43,651 bases of DNA. It comes from JAQGLW01 sp035995725 (lineage in GTDB: Bacteria > Pseudomonadota > Gammaproteobacteria > Burkholderiales > Burkholderiaceae_D). A program made the translations under genes and the position numbers. The notes beneath the pieces were generated by a model, which had not been told where the DNA came from, searched no databases, and saw nothing but the letters and a program-made list of their open reading frames with translations. The stretch lies in assembly GCA_035995725.1 (NCBI GenBank), contig DASYKE010000199.1, forward strand, positions 1-43,651. The letters run 5' to 3'. Each line of letters opens with the position of its first letter. The first letter of the stretch is position 1. Below, piece by piece: positions 1 through 8,474 of the stretch.

Positions 1-824
1 TGGAATTTCCTGGAAAGCGACGAAGACAACCAGGGCGCCTGCCGCTGATCGGTTGCCTGACGAACTGCGGATGCAACGCGCTGTAACACTTCCGCGACGT
101 CCTGGCCGGGGGAAACCATGGCTTTCAGCAACTCTGCAGTATACAAACCATGGCGAGCCCCATCGGCCGCGAAAGCGCCCGGAGCCGTTGCGTAGGCAAT
201 CAGGGTTTGCGCGGGAAGATTCGCCGAGCCTGCGGTGCCGGTGTCGGACGCAGTGCCGAACGGGTTGTTCAGGCAGGTGTCGAGTACGATCAGACTCAGT
301 TTGCCTGGGCGCGGCTCGGACATGCTTTCAAGCACGGTGCGCAAATCGATTCCATGGGTGAGCAGGCGCGCAGGAGAATGGCTCTCCGCATCAACCGGAA
401 CCAGCAGTGTTCTGTCGGCGACTCGTAATCCGTGCCCCGCAAAATAGAACAGGCCAACGCCACCGGCACGAAGGCGCTTGTTGAATTCAAGGATCACGTC
501 CGTCATCTGCTGCCGGGACAGGTTCTCGTAGCGCATGACCTCGAATCCGAGCAATCCTAGCGTCTTGCTTATTGCGCGAACGTCGTTTACCGGATTGCTC
601 AGTGGATCATCGCGGTAGTCTCCATTCCCGATCACGAGCGCAATGCGCCTGTCTTCGGGCCTGGCGCCGGAATTGTTTGTGCCGGGAATGACGCGTTCTA
701 TCGACCGGTCAGCTTCAGGCGCCGTGATATTAATCTCGGCCGATTTCCACGAGATGGCCCCGAATACGCAAACTATCAAAAGTTTTCGCCACACAGCCAG
801 ACCTTTGACTTTAGAAATTCGCAT
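1..824 (-). CDS. Caspase-family (peptidase C14) protein, 3' end cut by window edge
   Basis: Read on the reverse strand from the ATG at 824, this open frame continues without a stop for 274 codons to the window edge. Residues 15-27 are hydrophobic (signal or anchor). From about residue 60 the p20-like caspase fold is recognisable: RIALVIGNGDY, then YFAGHG with catalytic His131, then LDTCLNNPF with catalytic Cys184, then IAYATAPG before a GLYTAELL segment. Bacterial caspase-like cysteine peptidases usually read LDACRNNPF at the Cys; here it is LDTCLNNPF, with the catalytic dyad intact. The protein should act in the periplasm or at the membrane. It is divergent from the DUF4399 pair and near FHA-domain genes, a context that suggests signalling or regulated proteolysis. 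The C-terminal part lies outside the window, so accessory domains are unknown. No good Shine-Dalgarno sequence precedes this ATG, so the start is uncertain. Confidence 0.85.
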   Translation of the reverse strand, partial: MRISKVKGLAVWRKLLIVCVFGAISWKSAEINITAPEADRSIERVIPGTNNSGARPEDRRIALVIGNGDYRDDPLSNPVNDVRAISKTLGLLGFEVMRYENLSRQQMTDVILEFNKRLRAGGVGLFYFAGHGLRVADRTLLVPVDAESHSPARLLTHGIDLRTVLESMSEPRPGKLSLIVLDTCLNNPFGTASDTGTAGSANLPAQTLIAYATAPGAFAADGARHGLYTAELLKAMVSPGQDVAEVLQRVASAVRQATDQRQAPWLSSSLSRKF

Positions 825-1229
825 TGCGGCGTTGCTGCGCCCGAGGAACAGTCAATCTCCGAAGCCGAGAGTCGCGGCATAAAGACACGGCGAGCCGAAA
901 CGCATATAGGTTCGGTTGACGATTACCTTTGAACTTTCTCGCATAATTTCATGTATCTCTCTGATAAAGTTCAAAGCATGAACATATATACGTTTCCTTC
1001 TAAAAAATTCTGTCCTAACCTAGAACGGTGTGAAGTGTAAAGTACTGACAAAGAGCAACAACAGCAACAACAACCAGTCGTTCTCTTTAATGTGATTACT
1101 ACCAACAGTGATTACTACCAACAAGTACGACGATCATGCGTTCTCATGTGCGCGTTCCAGGCCCGCAATCCATTCGTCCTGTTCGCGCTCCCAAAGCGAA
1201 TGTCGGCAGATTCCCCGAGGATGCGCAGC
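825..1229. other. Divergent intergenic region, caspase / DUF4399
   Basis: This 405-bp gap separates two divergent genes and should hold both promoters. It contains a CAA/CAG-rich tract near 1052-1076 and a perfect 16-bp tandem duplication (GTGATTACTACCAACA) at 1092-1107 and 1108-1123. No convincing gene was seen. An open frame runs through it into the DUF4399 gene, but the signal peptide of that protein starts only at 1230. Confidence 0.6.
1092..1123. repeat. Perfect 16-bp tandem duplication
   Basis: Two adjacent identical copies of GTGATTACTACCAACA occupy 1092-1107 and 1108-1123 in the leader of the first DUF4399 gene. A recent slippage duplication or a duplicated protein-binding site would both explain it. 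Confidence 0.9.
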
Positions 1230-1655
1230 ATGCTAAGAGCAGTCATTCTTGCCGCTTTATCCACTCTCGCTGTGGGAATCACGCCATCGTTTGCCGAGCG
1301 AACACCGTCGCCGAAAAATGCGGAGGTCTATGTGATCTGGCCTTCCAATGGCGCCGTCATTAATGGTGGCAAGTTTTGGGTGCGCATGGGCCTGCGCAAT
1401 ATGGGCGTGGCTCCGAAGGGCGTGAACATGGCCAACGTAGGCCACCACCACATATTGGTCGATACCGATCTGCCGGCTATGGACCAGCCAATTCCATCTG
1501 ACAGAAACCATCTCCATTTCGGGGCAGGCGAGACCGAGGCACGCATCGAGCTCCCGCCGGGAAAACATACCTTGCAGCTGCTTCTGGGGGACCATGGCCA
1601 TGTACCTCACAATCCCCCCGTGTATTCGAGGAAGATTTCGATCACCGTGCGTTGA
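1230..1655 (+). CDS. Secreted DUF4399 domain protein (copy 1)
   Basis: The product is a short exported protein. A signal peptide (MLRAVILAALSTLAVG to about SFA) is followed by one DUF4399 domain. That domain carries the conserved blocks WPSNGAVI, VRMGLRNMGVAPKGV, VGHHHILVDTDLP, DRNHLHFGAGETEARIELPPG and HTLQLLLGDHGHVPH. The many conserved histidines (HHH, HLHF, HTL, HGHVPH) suggest metal or ligand binding in the periplasm, but the family has no established function. The frame stays open upstream to 1092. I chose ATG 1230 because GAGG lies 9 nt before it and translation then begins at the signal peptide; ATG 1221 is the alternative. A close paralogue follows 31 nt downstream, so the two are probably co-transcribed. 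Confidence 0.85.
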   Translation: MLRAVILAALSTLAVGITPSFAERTPSPKNAEVYVIWPSNGAVINGGKFWVRMGLRNMGVAPKGVNMANVGHHHILVDTDLPAMDQPIPSDRNHLHFGAGETEARIELPPGKHTLQLLLGDHGHVPHNPPVYSRKISITVR

Positions 1656-1686
1656 GGCACAATATCGCTCGCTTGGGGGCACACTT

Positions 1687-2112
1687 ATGTACAAGGTATT
1701 CGTTGTGACTACGTTCGCAGTCTTCCTTTTCTCCGATGCCGTATTTGCGGGCCCCACTCCGGCTCCTGCCAACGCCTACCTCTACATCGGCTGGCCGAAC
1801 GACGGGCAGGTTATTTCGGCGGGGAAGCCGTTTCGAGTCTGGTTTGGGCTCCGCGACATGGGCGTCGCACCGAAAGGCGTCAAGTTTCCGAACACAGGTC
1901 ATCACCATCTGCTGATCGATTCGCCCTTGCCGCCAGCGGACCAGGAGATTTCCTCGGATAGGAATCACCTGCATTTCGGAGCGGGTGAAACGGAGACGAT
2001 GGTGGAGCTGCCTCCGGGAAAGCATACCTTGCAATTGTTGATGGGAGACGATAAGCACATTCCCCACAATCCACCGATACATTCGAAAAAGATCACCATT
2101 ACCGTCAAATGA
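1687..2112 (+). CDS. Secreted DUF4399 domain protein (copy 2, tandem paralogue)
   Basis: The product is 141 aa: signal peptide MYKVFVVTTFAVFLFSDAVFA, then one DUF4399 domain. It aligns with the preceding gene through WPNDGQVISAGKPFRVWFGLRDMGVAPKGV, the triple-His GHHHLL segment, SDRNHLHFGAGETE and LPPGKHTLQLLMGDDKHIPHNPP. All the family histidines are kept in both copies, which argues that both remain under selection. ATG 1687 was chosen because the run GGGGG (1674-1679 region) sits at good ribosome-binding distance and the signal peptide starts there. The product is probably periplasmic. The function is unknown; metal binding is only an inference from the His pattern. Confidence 0.87.
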   Translation: MYKVFVVTTFAVFLFSDAVFAGPTPAPANAYLYIGWPNDGQVISAGKPFRVWFGLRDMGVAPKGVKFPNTGHHHLLIDSPLPPADQEISSDRNHLHFGAGETETMVELPPGKHTLQLLMGDDKHIPHNPPIHSKKITITVK

Positions 2113-2280
2113 GGGGTTGCGGATAAGCACGCATTCTGTGTTGGTGGGCTGTTCCGCGTTGTTCACCTGCCGACAATCATCTGATGGCATCCTTGTTTCC
2201 ACCGGTCAGTTCTGCAAGACATCTCGAAACGGTGGCCGTCCACAACCCGGATCAAGTCGCGGCGGTATTCTGATTGGAGT

Positions 2281-2400
2281 AGTACTTGGCGAATATCAAA
2301 CATACTGGATTTGCTATAACTTGAAGTTCCGCATCCCTAGCGTTTTTGGCCAACGTCAAACATACTGACATAACTGTGGCTTGACGTTCCGCGCCCTGCA
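2281..2400. repeat. Duplicated 60-bp element upstream of the FHA/HD-GYP gene
   Basis: The segments 2281-2340 and 2341-2400 align without gaps at exactly 60-bp period. They share TTGGC, then TCAAACATACTG (2296-2307 and 2356-2367), then CTTGAxGTTCCGC. The blocks are identical while the bases between them have diverged, as expected for a duplicated promoter or operator under selection. It ends 21 bp before the start codon at 2422. Confidence 0.75.
2352..2388. promoter_or_regulatory. Inverted repeat AACGTCAA-N21-TTGACGTT, possible operator
   Basis: The downstream copy of the 60-bp element contains two perfect 8-bp inverted arms, AACGTCAA at 2352-2359 and TTGACGTT at 2381-2388. In the upstream copy only TCAA...TTGA is kept symmetrical. 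Arm centres are 29 bp apart, close to three helical turns, which suits a dimeric DNA-binding protein. The site is about 33 bp upstream of the start codon at 2422. Confidence 0.5.
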
Positions 2401-2421
2401 GATCGGGCAAAGGGAGGAGAG

Positions 2422-4359
2422 ATGGAGAACACAGCGGGTTTTTCCGAGTCGGTCGATACAGTGAATGCGTACTTGGAAGTCGCCGGGGACGGCACGAATC
2501 GGCCGACCATGTTCCCGCTGCGTGACGAGGTCGTCATCGGGCGAGACCCGCAAGACTCGCTGGCGTCAGACAGATTTCTCTGTATCCCCGAGCACACCGT
2601 AAGCCGGCGGCACGCGCGAATCAGACGCCGCGGCGACACTTATTTTGTGGAAGATCTCCACTCATTCAATGGAACCTTCGTCCTGGGCAACAGGCTCGAA
2701 CCCGGCGCCTGGCACCCGCTCCGGGATGGCGACGGGCTTACTGTGTCCTCTGCCCAGATTGTGTTCCACTCGCTGATGGTGCCGGCTCGCGAAAGCATGC
2801 CAACCATCATTACCAAAGCGGTCGACGCAACCGAGCTGACGAGAATGTTCGAAACCGCGCCTGACGCCACTCAGGGCGATATGCAGCGCACCGTCCAAAA
2901 GCTCCATGCCATGGCTCAAGTCAGTATTGCGCTGGGTGCGGTGACTGACCGCGCCACATTGATTGAGAAGATAATGAACTTTATCTTCGAGCTGTTTCCT
3001 CTGGCCGAGCGCGCTTTCATCCTCTTGAAGAAAAACGAGACCGAAGCACCGGTACCCGTCGCTGCACGTCGGCGCGACGGTACGATTGAAGATCCGGAGC
3101 GGGTCCGGATGTCGCGCACGATCGTGAGCGAAGTACTCAACAAGAAACAGTCGATTCTCTCGGTCGACACCTTGTCGGATCGCCATTTCGGGGCTCAGGA
3201 TTCCGTTATTGCCCAGGCGATTCGCAGTGTCATGTGTGTCCCGCTAGTGCTGGAAGGCGAATGTCTGGGCTTGATTCAGGTGGATACTTCTTCGGACCCG
3301 TACGCGTTCAAGGAGCAGGACCTTGAAATGCTCACCGGTGTCTGTGCGGAAACCGCGGTGGCCCTGAAAAACTTCCAGCTGTATTCCGATATCGAACGGC
3401 TGCTGGATGGTTTCGTGCGTGCTTCGGTCCAGGCGATCGAGGAACGCGATCCGGTTACCGCCGGTCATTCCTTCCGGGTGGCGGGTTACGCCGAACACCT
3501 GGCAAAAGCAGTGGACCAGGCTGACGGCCCCGAGCTGCGCGATATTGTGTTTACGAAAGACCAGTTGCGCGAGATCCGATATGCAGCGTTGCTGCATGAT
3601 TTCGGCAAGGTAGGCGTGCGCGAACACGTGCTGCGCAAGGAGAAAAAGCTGCATCATCATGAGATGCACCTGCTGGAACATCGCTTCAAATACGCACGGG
3701 CTTGCCTGGAACGAAAGGCGTACCGGCATCTGGCGGAATTGCATTCTCAGCGTGAGTTAACCATTGCCGCGTTCAGAGAGGAAAAGAGCAGGATCGATGA
3801 GAACCTGTGTGAAGAATTCGACCGCCTCGATAAGTTTCTCGTAGCAATCCAGCGCGCGAACGAACCTGCAATCTCGCATACCGCGGGCTTGCCGGATCTT
3901 AGTGATATTCTGGATTACGCTTACCAAGAATCGGATAGCCTCGCGCTACCGCTGTTGAAGGAATGTGAATTCTCCGCACTGAGCGTTTCCAGAGGATGCC
4001 TGACCCCGGAAGAGCGAAAGCAGATAGAGGCGCATGTAGCAGATACCTATTCCTTCCTGATCCTGATCCCCTGGACCCGTGATCTCGCCGGCGTTCCTGC
4101 TATCGCTCACGGTCATCACGAGAAGCTGGATGGTTCAGGTTATCCGATGGGTTTGCGCGGCAGCCAGATAAGCATTCAAACCCGGATTCTGACCATTTGC
4201 GATATCTACGATGCGCTCACGGCCGGAGACCGGCCGTACAAGAAAGCGGTGCCGGTGGAACAGGCACTGGATCTGATGGCACTGGAATGCTGTGCAGGGC
4301 ACCTCGACTCCAGATTGTTCAGGGTGTTTGTCGATTCCAGTGTCTGGCTGGCGGCATGA
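2422..4359 (+). CDS. FHA-GAF-HD-GYP signalling protein (probable c-di-GMP phosphodiesterase)
   Basis: This 645-aa soluble protein has three domains. An FHA domain lies at about 17-118 (GRD at 40-42, SRRH at 61-64, NGT at 83-85; it binds phosphothreonine). A GAF domain lies at about 160-317. A C-terminal HD-GYP domain carries HD at 392-393 (LLHDFGKVGVR) and HHEKLDGSGYP at 565-575, followed by TICDIYDALTAGDRPYKKAVP. HD-GYP proteins hydrolyse cyclic di-GMP, and the metal ligands I can see are intact. About 100 extra, mostly helical residues (about 425-525) separate HD from the HHE motif. This matches a GAF-linked HD subfamily I recall and is not a random insertion. ATG 2422 follows an AGGAG-type site. 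It heads the operon-like series that continues with the outer-membrane lipoprotein. Confidence 0.9.
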   Translation: MENTAGFSESVDTVNAYLEVAGDGTNRPTMFPLRDEVVIGRDPQDSLASDRFLCIPEHTVSRRHARIRRRGDTYFVEDLHSFNGTFVLGNRLEPGAWHPLRDGDGLTVSSAQIVFHSLMVPARESMPTIITKAVDATELTRMFETAPDATQGDMQRTVQKLHAMAQVSIALGAVTDRATLIEKIMNFIFELFPLAERAFILLKKNETEAPVPVAARRRDGTIEDPERVRMSRTIVSEVLNKKQSILSVDTLSDRHFGAQDSVIAQAIRSVMCVPLVLEGECLGLIQVDTSSDPYAFKEQDLEMLTGVCAETAVALKNFQLYSDIERLLDGFVRASVQAIEERDPVTAGHSFRVAGYAEHLAKAVDQADGPELRDIVFTKDQLREIRYAALLHDFGKVGVREHVLRKEKKLHHHEMHLLEHRFKYARACLERKAYRHLAELHSQRELTIAAFREEKSRIDENLCEEFDRLDKFLVAIQRANEPAISHTAGLPDLSDILDYAYQESDSLALPLLKECEFSALSVSRGCLTPEERKQIEAHVADTYSFLILIPWTRDLAGVPAIAHGHHEKLDGSGYPMGLRGSQISIQTRILTICDIYDALTAGDRPYKKAVPVEQALDLMALECCAGHLDSRLFRVFVDSSVWLAA

Positions 4360-4530
4360 GCCGCCGGCTTCCTGGCATTATTTGTTAGCAACAATTGCAA
4401 AATGTATAGCGATCAGTTTTTCTCCGTTTTCAATCGAGGCATGGTACGAGCAGTGGATCTGCGTGCTGAACTGCCCGATAAGTGGCCTGAGTGGCCTTAT
4501 GGCGGTTCCTGGTGCAGGAACCCCTCGTTT

Positions 4531-5925
4531 GTGAGGCGCTCCATTTTTGCCGGTGTGTGCGCGGCATTGTTATGCAGTTGCGCCGACGTTAGCATGCCGG
4601 AATATCGGCGTCCCGACACCCCTGTCAAATCTTCGTGGTCCCAGCAGACGGCGGCTCCCGTCTCGGCATCCGAAACGATCGCTCCGGATTGGTGGAAAGA
4701 ATTCCGCGATCCCTATCTGGACAATCTGGTGGGCAAGGCAATCCAGGGCAACTACGATGTGAAAATCCTTGCTGCACGTATCCAGGTTGCCGGCGCAGAA
4801 ATAGGCGAGGCGCGTGCGGGAGCGCTGCCGACGCTGGATGCAGGCGCCGGGGCAAGCTTTGAAAAAAGCACCGGGCAGAAATTCTCGAAGCAATTCAACC
4901 TGGGGACCCAGGTCAATTGGGACCTTGATGTCTGGGGCAAGGTTGAAAAAGGCGTTCAGGCGCAGACCGCCGAATACCGCGCGTCGGAAGCGGATTGGCG
5001 GGCCGGCTATCTGATACTCGTGTCCAACGTGTCGACGACTTATTTTCAGATTCTCCAGCTTGACGAACAGATCGACCAGCAACAAAAATCCCTGGGCAAG
5101 GCCAAACAGATATTGGCGATCTATGAGGCCCAGCACAAGAACGGTCTGCTTCCCAACACTCAAGTACTGCAGCAGCGTGCAGAGACCAACCGGCTGACGA
5201 CCGACTTGTTGGAGCTGCGCAGGGCGCGCGACCTGGCAGGCAATGCGCTTGCCACGTTGATGGGCATACCGGCAGGAGACTTCAAGGTCCCGCCTGGCCG
5301 CTTGCAGGAACGGGTCCAGCTTCCGGCGGTACCCGCCGGTCTGCCATCGCAGCTGCTCAAGCGCAGACCCGATGTGGTTGCGGCTGAGTATCGGGTGCTG
5401 GAGGCATATGATCTGGTAGGACAGGCAAAGCTAGCGCAATTGCCGTCAATCAGTTTGACCGGTCGGGGCGGGACATCCAGTTTTGCACTGACCGATTTGC
5501 TCAAATCCTTCACCTTCGGTCTTCTGCCGAGCATCAACATTCCCTTGCTGGACCCAAGCGTCAAGGCACGCGTCAAGACGACCGAGGCACAAACCCGGGT
5601 CGTCGAAGAGCAGTATCGGCGCACCGTGATTGGCGCTTTTGAAGAAGTGGAGAATGCACTCATCAATCTCGATGCGCATAAAAAACAAAGAACAGAATTG
5701 CAGCAGCAGATCGATAATCTGAAGGTGGTTGGTGCGCAGACCGAAATACAACTGAAGGAAGGCATCGTGTCTCAGCTGGAAGTGTTCGAGACAGAGCGGT
5801 CATTCCTGGCGGCGCAACTCGCATTGTTGGCAAACCATCAGCAGATCCTGTCGGACACGGTAACGCTCTACAAGGCGCTCGGCGGAGGCTGGCCGAATGT
5901 CGAAGTCGGAAGCGCGAGTCAATGA
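4531..5925 (+). CDS. NodT/OprM-family outer-membrane efflux lipoprotein
   Basis: The product is the outer-membrane channel of a tripartite export system. Two OEP repeats follow the N-terminal PDWWKEFRDPYLDNLVGKAIQGN segment, which is typical of the NodT/OprM family. They include WDLDVWGKVEKGVQ, QLLKRRPDVVAAEYRVLEA and a C-terminal VTLYKALGGGW. A lipoprotein signal ends at LLCSC. I chose GTG 4531 because it places a compact RRSIFAGVCAALLCSC lipoprotein signal at the N-terminus and has AGGAA 10 nt upstream. The same frame is open from ATG 4402, which would add 43 residues before the signal. The stop overlaps the next start by 4 nt. NodT-type channels normally pair with RND or EmrAB pumps; here the partners are an FHA protein and an HlyD adaptor. 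Confidence 0.88.
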   Translation: MRRSIFAGVCAALLCSCADVSMPEYRRPDTPVKSSWSQQTAAPVSASETIAPDWWKEFRDPYLDNLVGKAIQGNYDVKILAARIQVAGAEIGEARAGALPTLDAGAGASFEKSTGQKFSKQFNLGTQVNWDLDVWGKVEKGVQAQTAEYRASEADWRAGYLILVSNVSTTYFQILQLDEQIDQQQKSLGKAKQILAIYEAQHKNGLLPNTQVLQQRAETNRLTTDLLELRRARDLAGNALATLMGIPAGDFKVPPGRLQERVQLPAVPAGLPSQLLKRRPDVVAAEYRVLEAYDLVGQAKLAQLPSISLTGRGGTSSFALTDLLKSFTFGLLPSINIPLLDPSVKARVKTTEAQTRVVEEQYRRTVIGAFEEVENALINLDAHKKQRTELQQQIDNLKVVGAQTEIQLKEGIVSQLEVFETERSFLAAQLALLANHQQILSDTVTLYKALGGGWPNVEVGSASQ

Positions 5926-8474
5926 AGGTTATGTCAAAGCATGCTCCTGAGGAAGCCCCGATTGCCGAGATGCACGCGACCGTAGATCAGGAGTTCGATA
6001 TCGTGCTCACGCCTCTCTCCCATCCGGAGTTGGGCGATATCCGTATTGATGAAAATCTGTTTGCTATCGGACGGACCGAGCCTCCGTTCGCGTCTTATCC
6101 GGCTGATACCGTTGCCGACCTGTCACGCCGGCACGCAAGAATTTTTTCCCAGTACGGCGCCGCCTATATCGCTGACCTGGACAGCAAGAACGGAACGACC
6201 GTGAATGGTGTCAGCGTCCGCCAAAAAACCACCAGGCTGCACCATGGCGACGAGATCTGCTTCGGACGGGTTTTGTCGTACCGGGTGCAGCTTTCTGCGC
6301 ATGCGCAGAAAGCGAAGCGTGCTGCGAAACTCGTTAGTCTGACGCTGACCCCCGAGCGTAGCGACCTGGGGCTGCAGCCGATCGTCTTGACTGACTTCCC
6401 GTTCCTGATCAGCAAGGCCGACGCGGCATTTGCGCGTTACAAGGACGAGTATCCGCACCAGGTGAACTATCTGTCGCGGCGCCATGCCCATATTTTCCTG
6501 AAGAACGGCGTACCTTTCGTCGAGGACCTTGGCAGCACCAACGGCACCTTCGTTGCCGGCAAGCGTCTGGAAGAGCACGCGGTTCCGCTGGCCGATGGTG
6601 ATTTGCTTGCTTTCGGCGGACATCACTTCGTGTACCAGGTGAGTCTTCAAAAGGAAGAAGAAAAGAAGCTCACCGAAGTCGATTCCACAGTGACGAAACT
6701 GAGTCCGGCTGTTCGCCATCCTGTGGCGGATTCCGGCGATGCGGACAAGACCACGTTTATAGCGTCCGCAAACTCGTTCCTTGACATATTCTGTGTCGAC
6801 CAGCAGGCGCAACAGGACGACGAGGTTAACAACAATGAGGACTTGAAGCAGTCCGGCGATGGGCGAAAGGACACGGACAAACGTCAGGCACGCGGTAAAT
6901 TCGCAACCTTCCTGTCAGAACTGAACATCGCTTTCACGGGAAACGAACGCAAAAATATACGACGTACCGTCTGGTTGGGAACGGCGCTTGCCGCCGTGCT
7001 GGCGATGGCTGCATTTGTGCTGTATCTCGACGGTGCGCCTGAGCGGGAATTGAAGGACCTGGTTGCACGCGGCGAATATGCACAGGCGGTGACCGTGGCC
7101 AACCAGTACCTGGAACGATACCCGGACAATCCAAAAGTCCAGACGCTGGGCACAGAAGCATTACTCAAGGCGAATGTTCCCAAATGGCTGGCGACGTTGA
7201 GGGCACGCGAGTTCGATCGCGCGGCCGCCGCCCTCAACGACATGAAACAACTCGGCAGCCGTAATCCTGACGTGCAGTCGTTGGTGAATGAACTTGAATG
7301 GATCGGTAATCTTGAGCAATTCGTGATGCGCAGAGGAGGGACGGATGCGCCGATTCGCATCTACGCGGATGAGGAAAGGATAAAGATTCTTCTCAAGCGG
7401 TGGGATGAGGACACGATGGGGCACCAACGGGCGCTCGCCAGAATCGCATCCTATGTTCCCGAGTTCAAGGATCCGTACGCCGAGGCGCTGAGCCATCTGC
7501 GCAGGCTCCAGAGCGATGATTCAGTGTATCTGGCTGCGATCGAGCGGTTGAAAACGACCATCAGCACAGAGTTGAATCGGGATCAGCCTCAGGCATTGGA
7601 AGTGGTGTTGAAAGAGTATTCGGAAAAGTATCCGAGGCTTGGCGGACTGGATAACCTGCGCCAGGACTTGCGCCAGTACATTGAAATCGACAACGAAGCG
7701 CGCGCGAGAAGGTTGGGCCCGCTCGTCGCTCTCCTTGCCAGGGTCCGGTTTTCCACTCCGCCTTTTCAGGAAAAATTTCGCACCCTGACAGCAAGTGGCC
7801 GGCTTCCTTCTGCCGATGCCGTTCATCAATATGAAGCCGTATCCAAGGCTTGGCGCGAAGGCCAAACGGAGCAGGCTGTCGCCGGCTTGCAGAAAATGGC
7901 CAATGGTCCATGGGCGGACGTCGCCTCAAGCCAACTGGCGCATAAGAAAACGGTCATGGACCAGTTCGCCCAGCTGCAAAAGGCACGTGGCGCAAAGGGA
8001 TACGACGAGCGTCTTCTTGCTTTTTACGGATCGCTCGATCCGGACGAAGATGTTTATTTTATCCGGGCGACCGAGGCGGATGTCGGCATATACCGGGACA
8101 AGGCACTCAAGCATGGGCAGGAGCTGTTGACTAAAGCCCAGGCACTGTGGCGTCGTTATCGGGAGAACGGCCCGATTGGAGGCGGGCAGCGGCTTGAAGC
8201 CGGGATCTCGGACCAGTTCCGCACACAAGCCAGGCTATTGTCAGAAGCGCGTGACGATGCACAACAAGGCATGCGGATATACGCGCAATTGAAAGCGGAA
8301 CGCCCCGCCCAGTGGAGCAAGGTTCAGGATGAGGTCAATGCCGAAGCCGAGCTGCAGCGCAGGGCGCTGCTGGAATTGAGCAGGGTTCTGGAACCTGGGC
8401 TGCTGAAGGCGAAACTCGCATTATTAGGAGGGGGAGGCAATGATGAACGGCAACCGTCTAAGATCGTTAACTGA
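5922..8474 (+). CDS. Tandem-FHA single-pass membrane protein with long repeat-rich C-terminus
   Basis: The product is 850 aa. Two FHA domains lie on the cytoplasmic side: about 25-122 (GRT at 50-52, SRRH at 68-71, NGT at 90-92) and about 135-240 (SRRH at 185-188, NGT at 207-209). A low-complexity linker rich in Thr, Asp and Asn follows (about 245-345) and includes DKTTFIAS. One transmembrane helix is at about 350-369. The roughly 480 residues after it are helical and TPR-like (for example LVARGEYAQAVTVANQYLERYPDNP) and should lie in the periplasm. The start overlaps the preceding channel gene by 4 nt, and the 3' end overlaps the HlyD gene by 35 nt, so the three proteins are probably made in fixed ratio. 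Role inferred: coupling phosphothreonine signals to an envelope export complex. Confidence 0.85.
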   Translation: MKVMSKHAPEEAPIAEMHATVDQEFDIVLTPLSHPELGDIRIDENLFAIGRTEPPFASYPADTVADLSRRHARIFSQYGAAYIADLDSKNGTTVNGVSVRQKTTRLHHGDEICFGRVLSYRVQLSAHAQKAKRAAKLVSLTLTPERSDLGLQPIVLTDFPFLISKADAAFARYKDEYPHQVNYLSRRHAHIFLKNGVPFVEDLGSTNGTFVAGKRLEEHAVPLADGDLLAFGGHHFVYQVSLQKEEEKKLTEVDSTVTKLSPAVRHPVADSGDADKTTFIASANSFLDIFCVDQQAQQDDEVNNNEDLKQSGDGRKDTDKRQARGKFATFLSELNIAFTGNERKNIRRTVWLGTALAAVLAMAAFVLYLDGAPERELKDLVARGEYAQAVTVANQYLERYPDNPKVQTLGTEALLKANVPKWLATLRAREFDRAAAALNDMKQLGSRNPDVQSLVNELEWIGNLEQFVMRRGGTDAPIRIYADEERIKILLKRWDEDTMGHQRALARIASYVPEFKDPYAEALSHLRRLQSDDSVYLAAIERLKTTISTELNRDQPQALEVVLKEYSEKYPRLGGLDNLRQDLRQYIEIDNEARARRLGPLVALLARVRFSTPPFQEKFRTLTASGRLPSADAVHQYEAVSKAWREGQTEQAVAGLQKMANGPWADVASSQLAHKKTVMDQFAQLQKARGAKGYDERLLAFYGSLDPDEDVYFIRATEADVGIYRDKALKHGQELLTKAQALWRRYRENGPIGGGQRLEAGISDQFRTQARLLSEARDDAQQGMRIYAQLKAERPAQWSKVQDEVNAEAELQRRALLELSRVLEPGLLKAKLALLGGGGNDERQPSKIVN

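Noticed and set aside
1257..1772. 171-codon minus-strand frame opposite the DUF4399 genes
   Set aside because: It is a shadow of the plus-strand DUF4399 genes; no domain, and the plus-strand proteins have signal peptides and conserved motifs.
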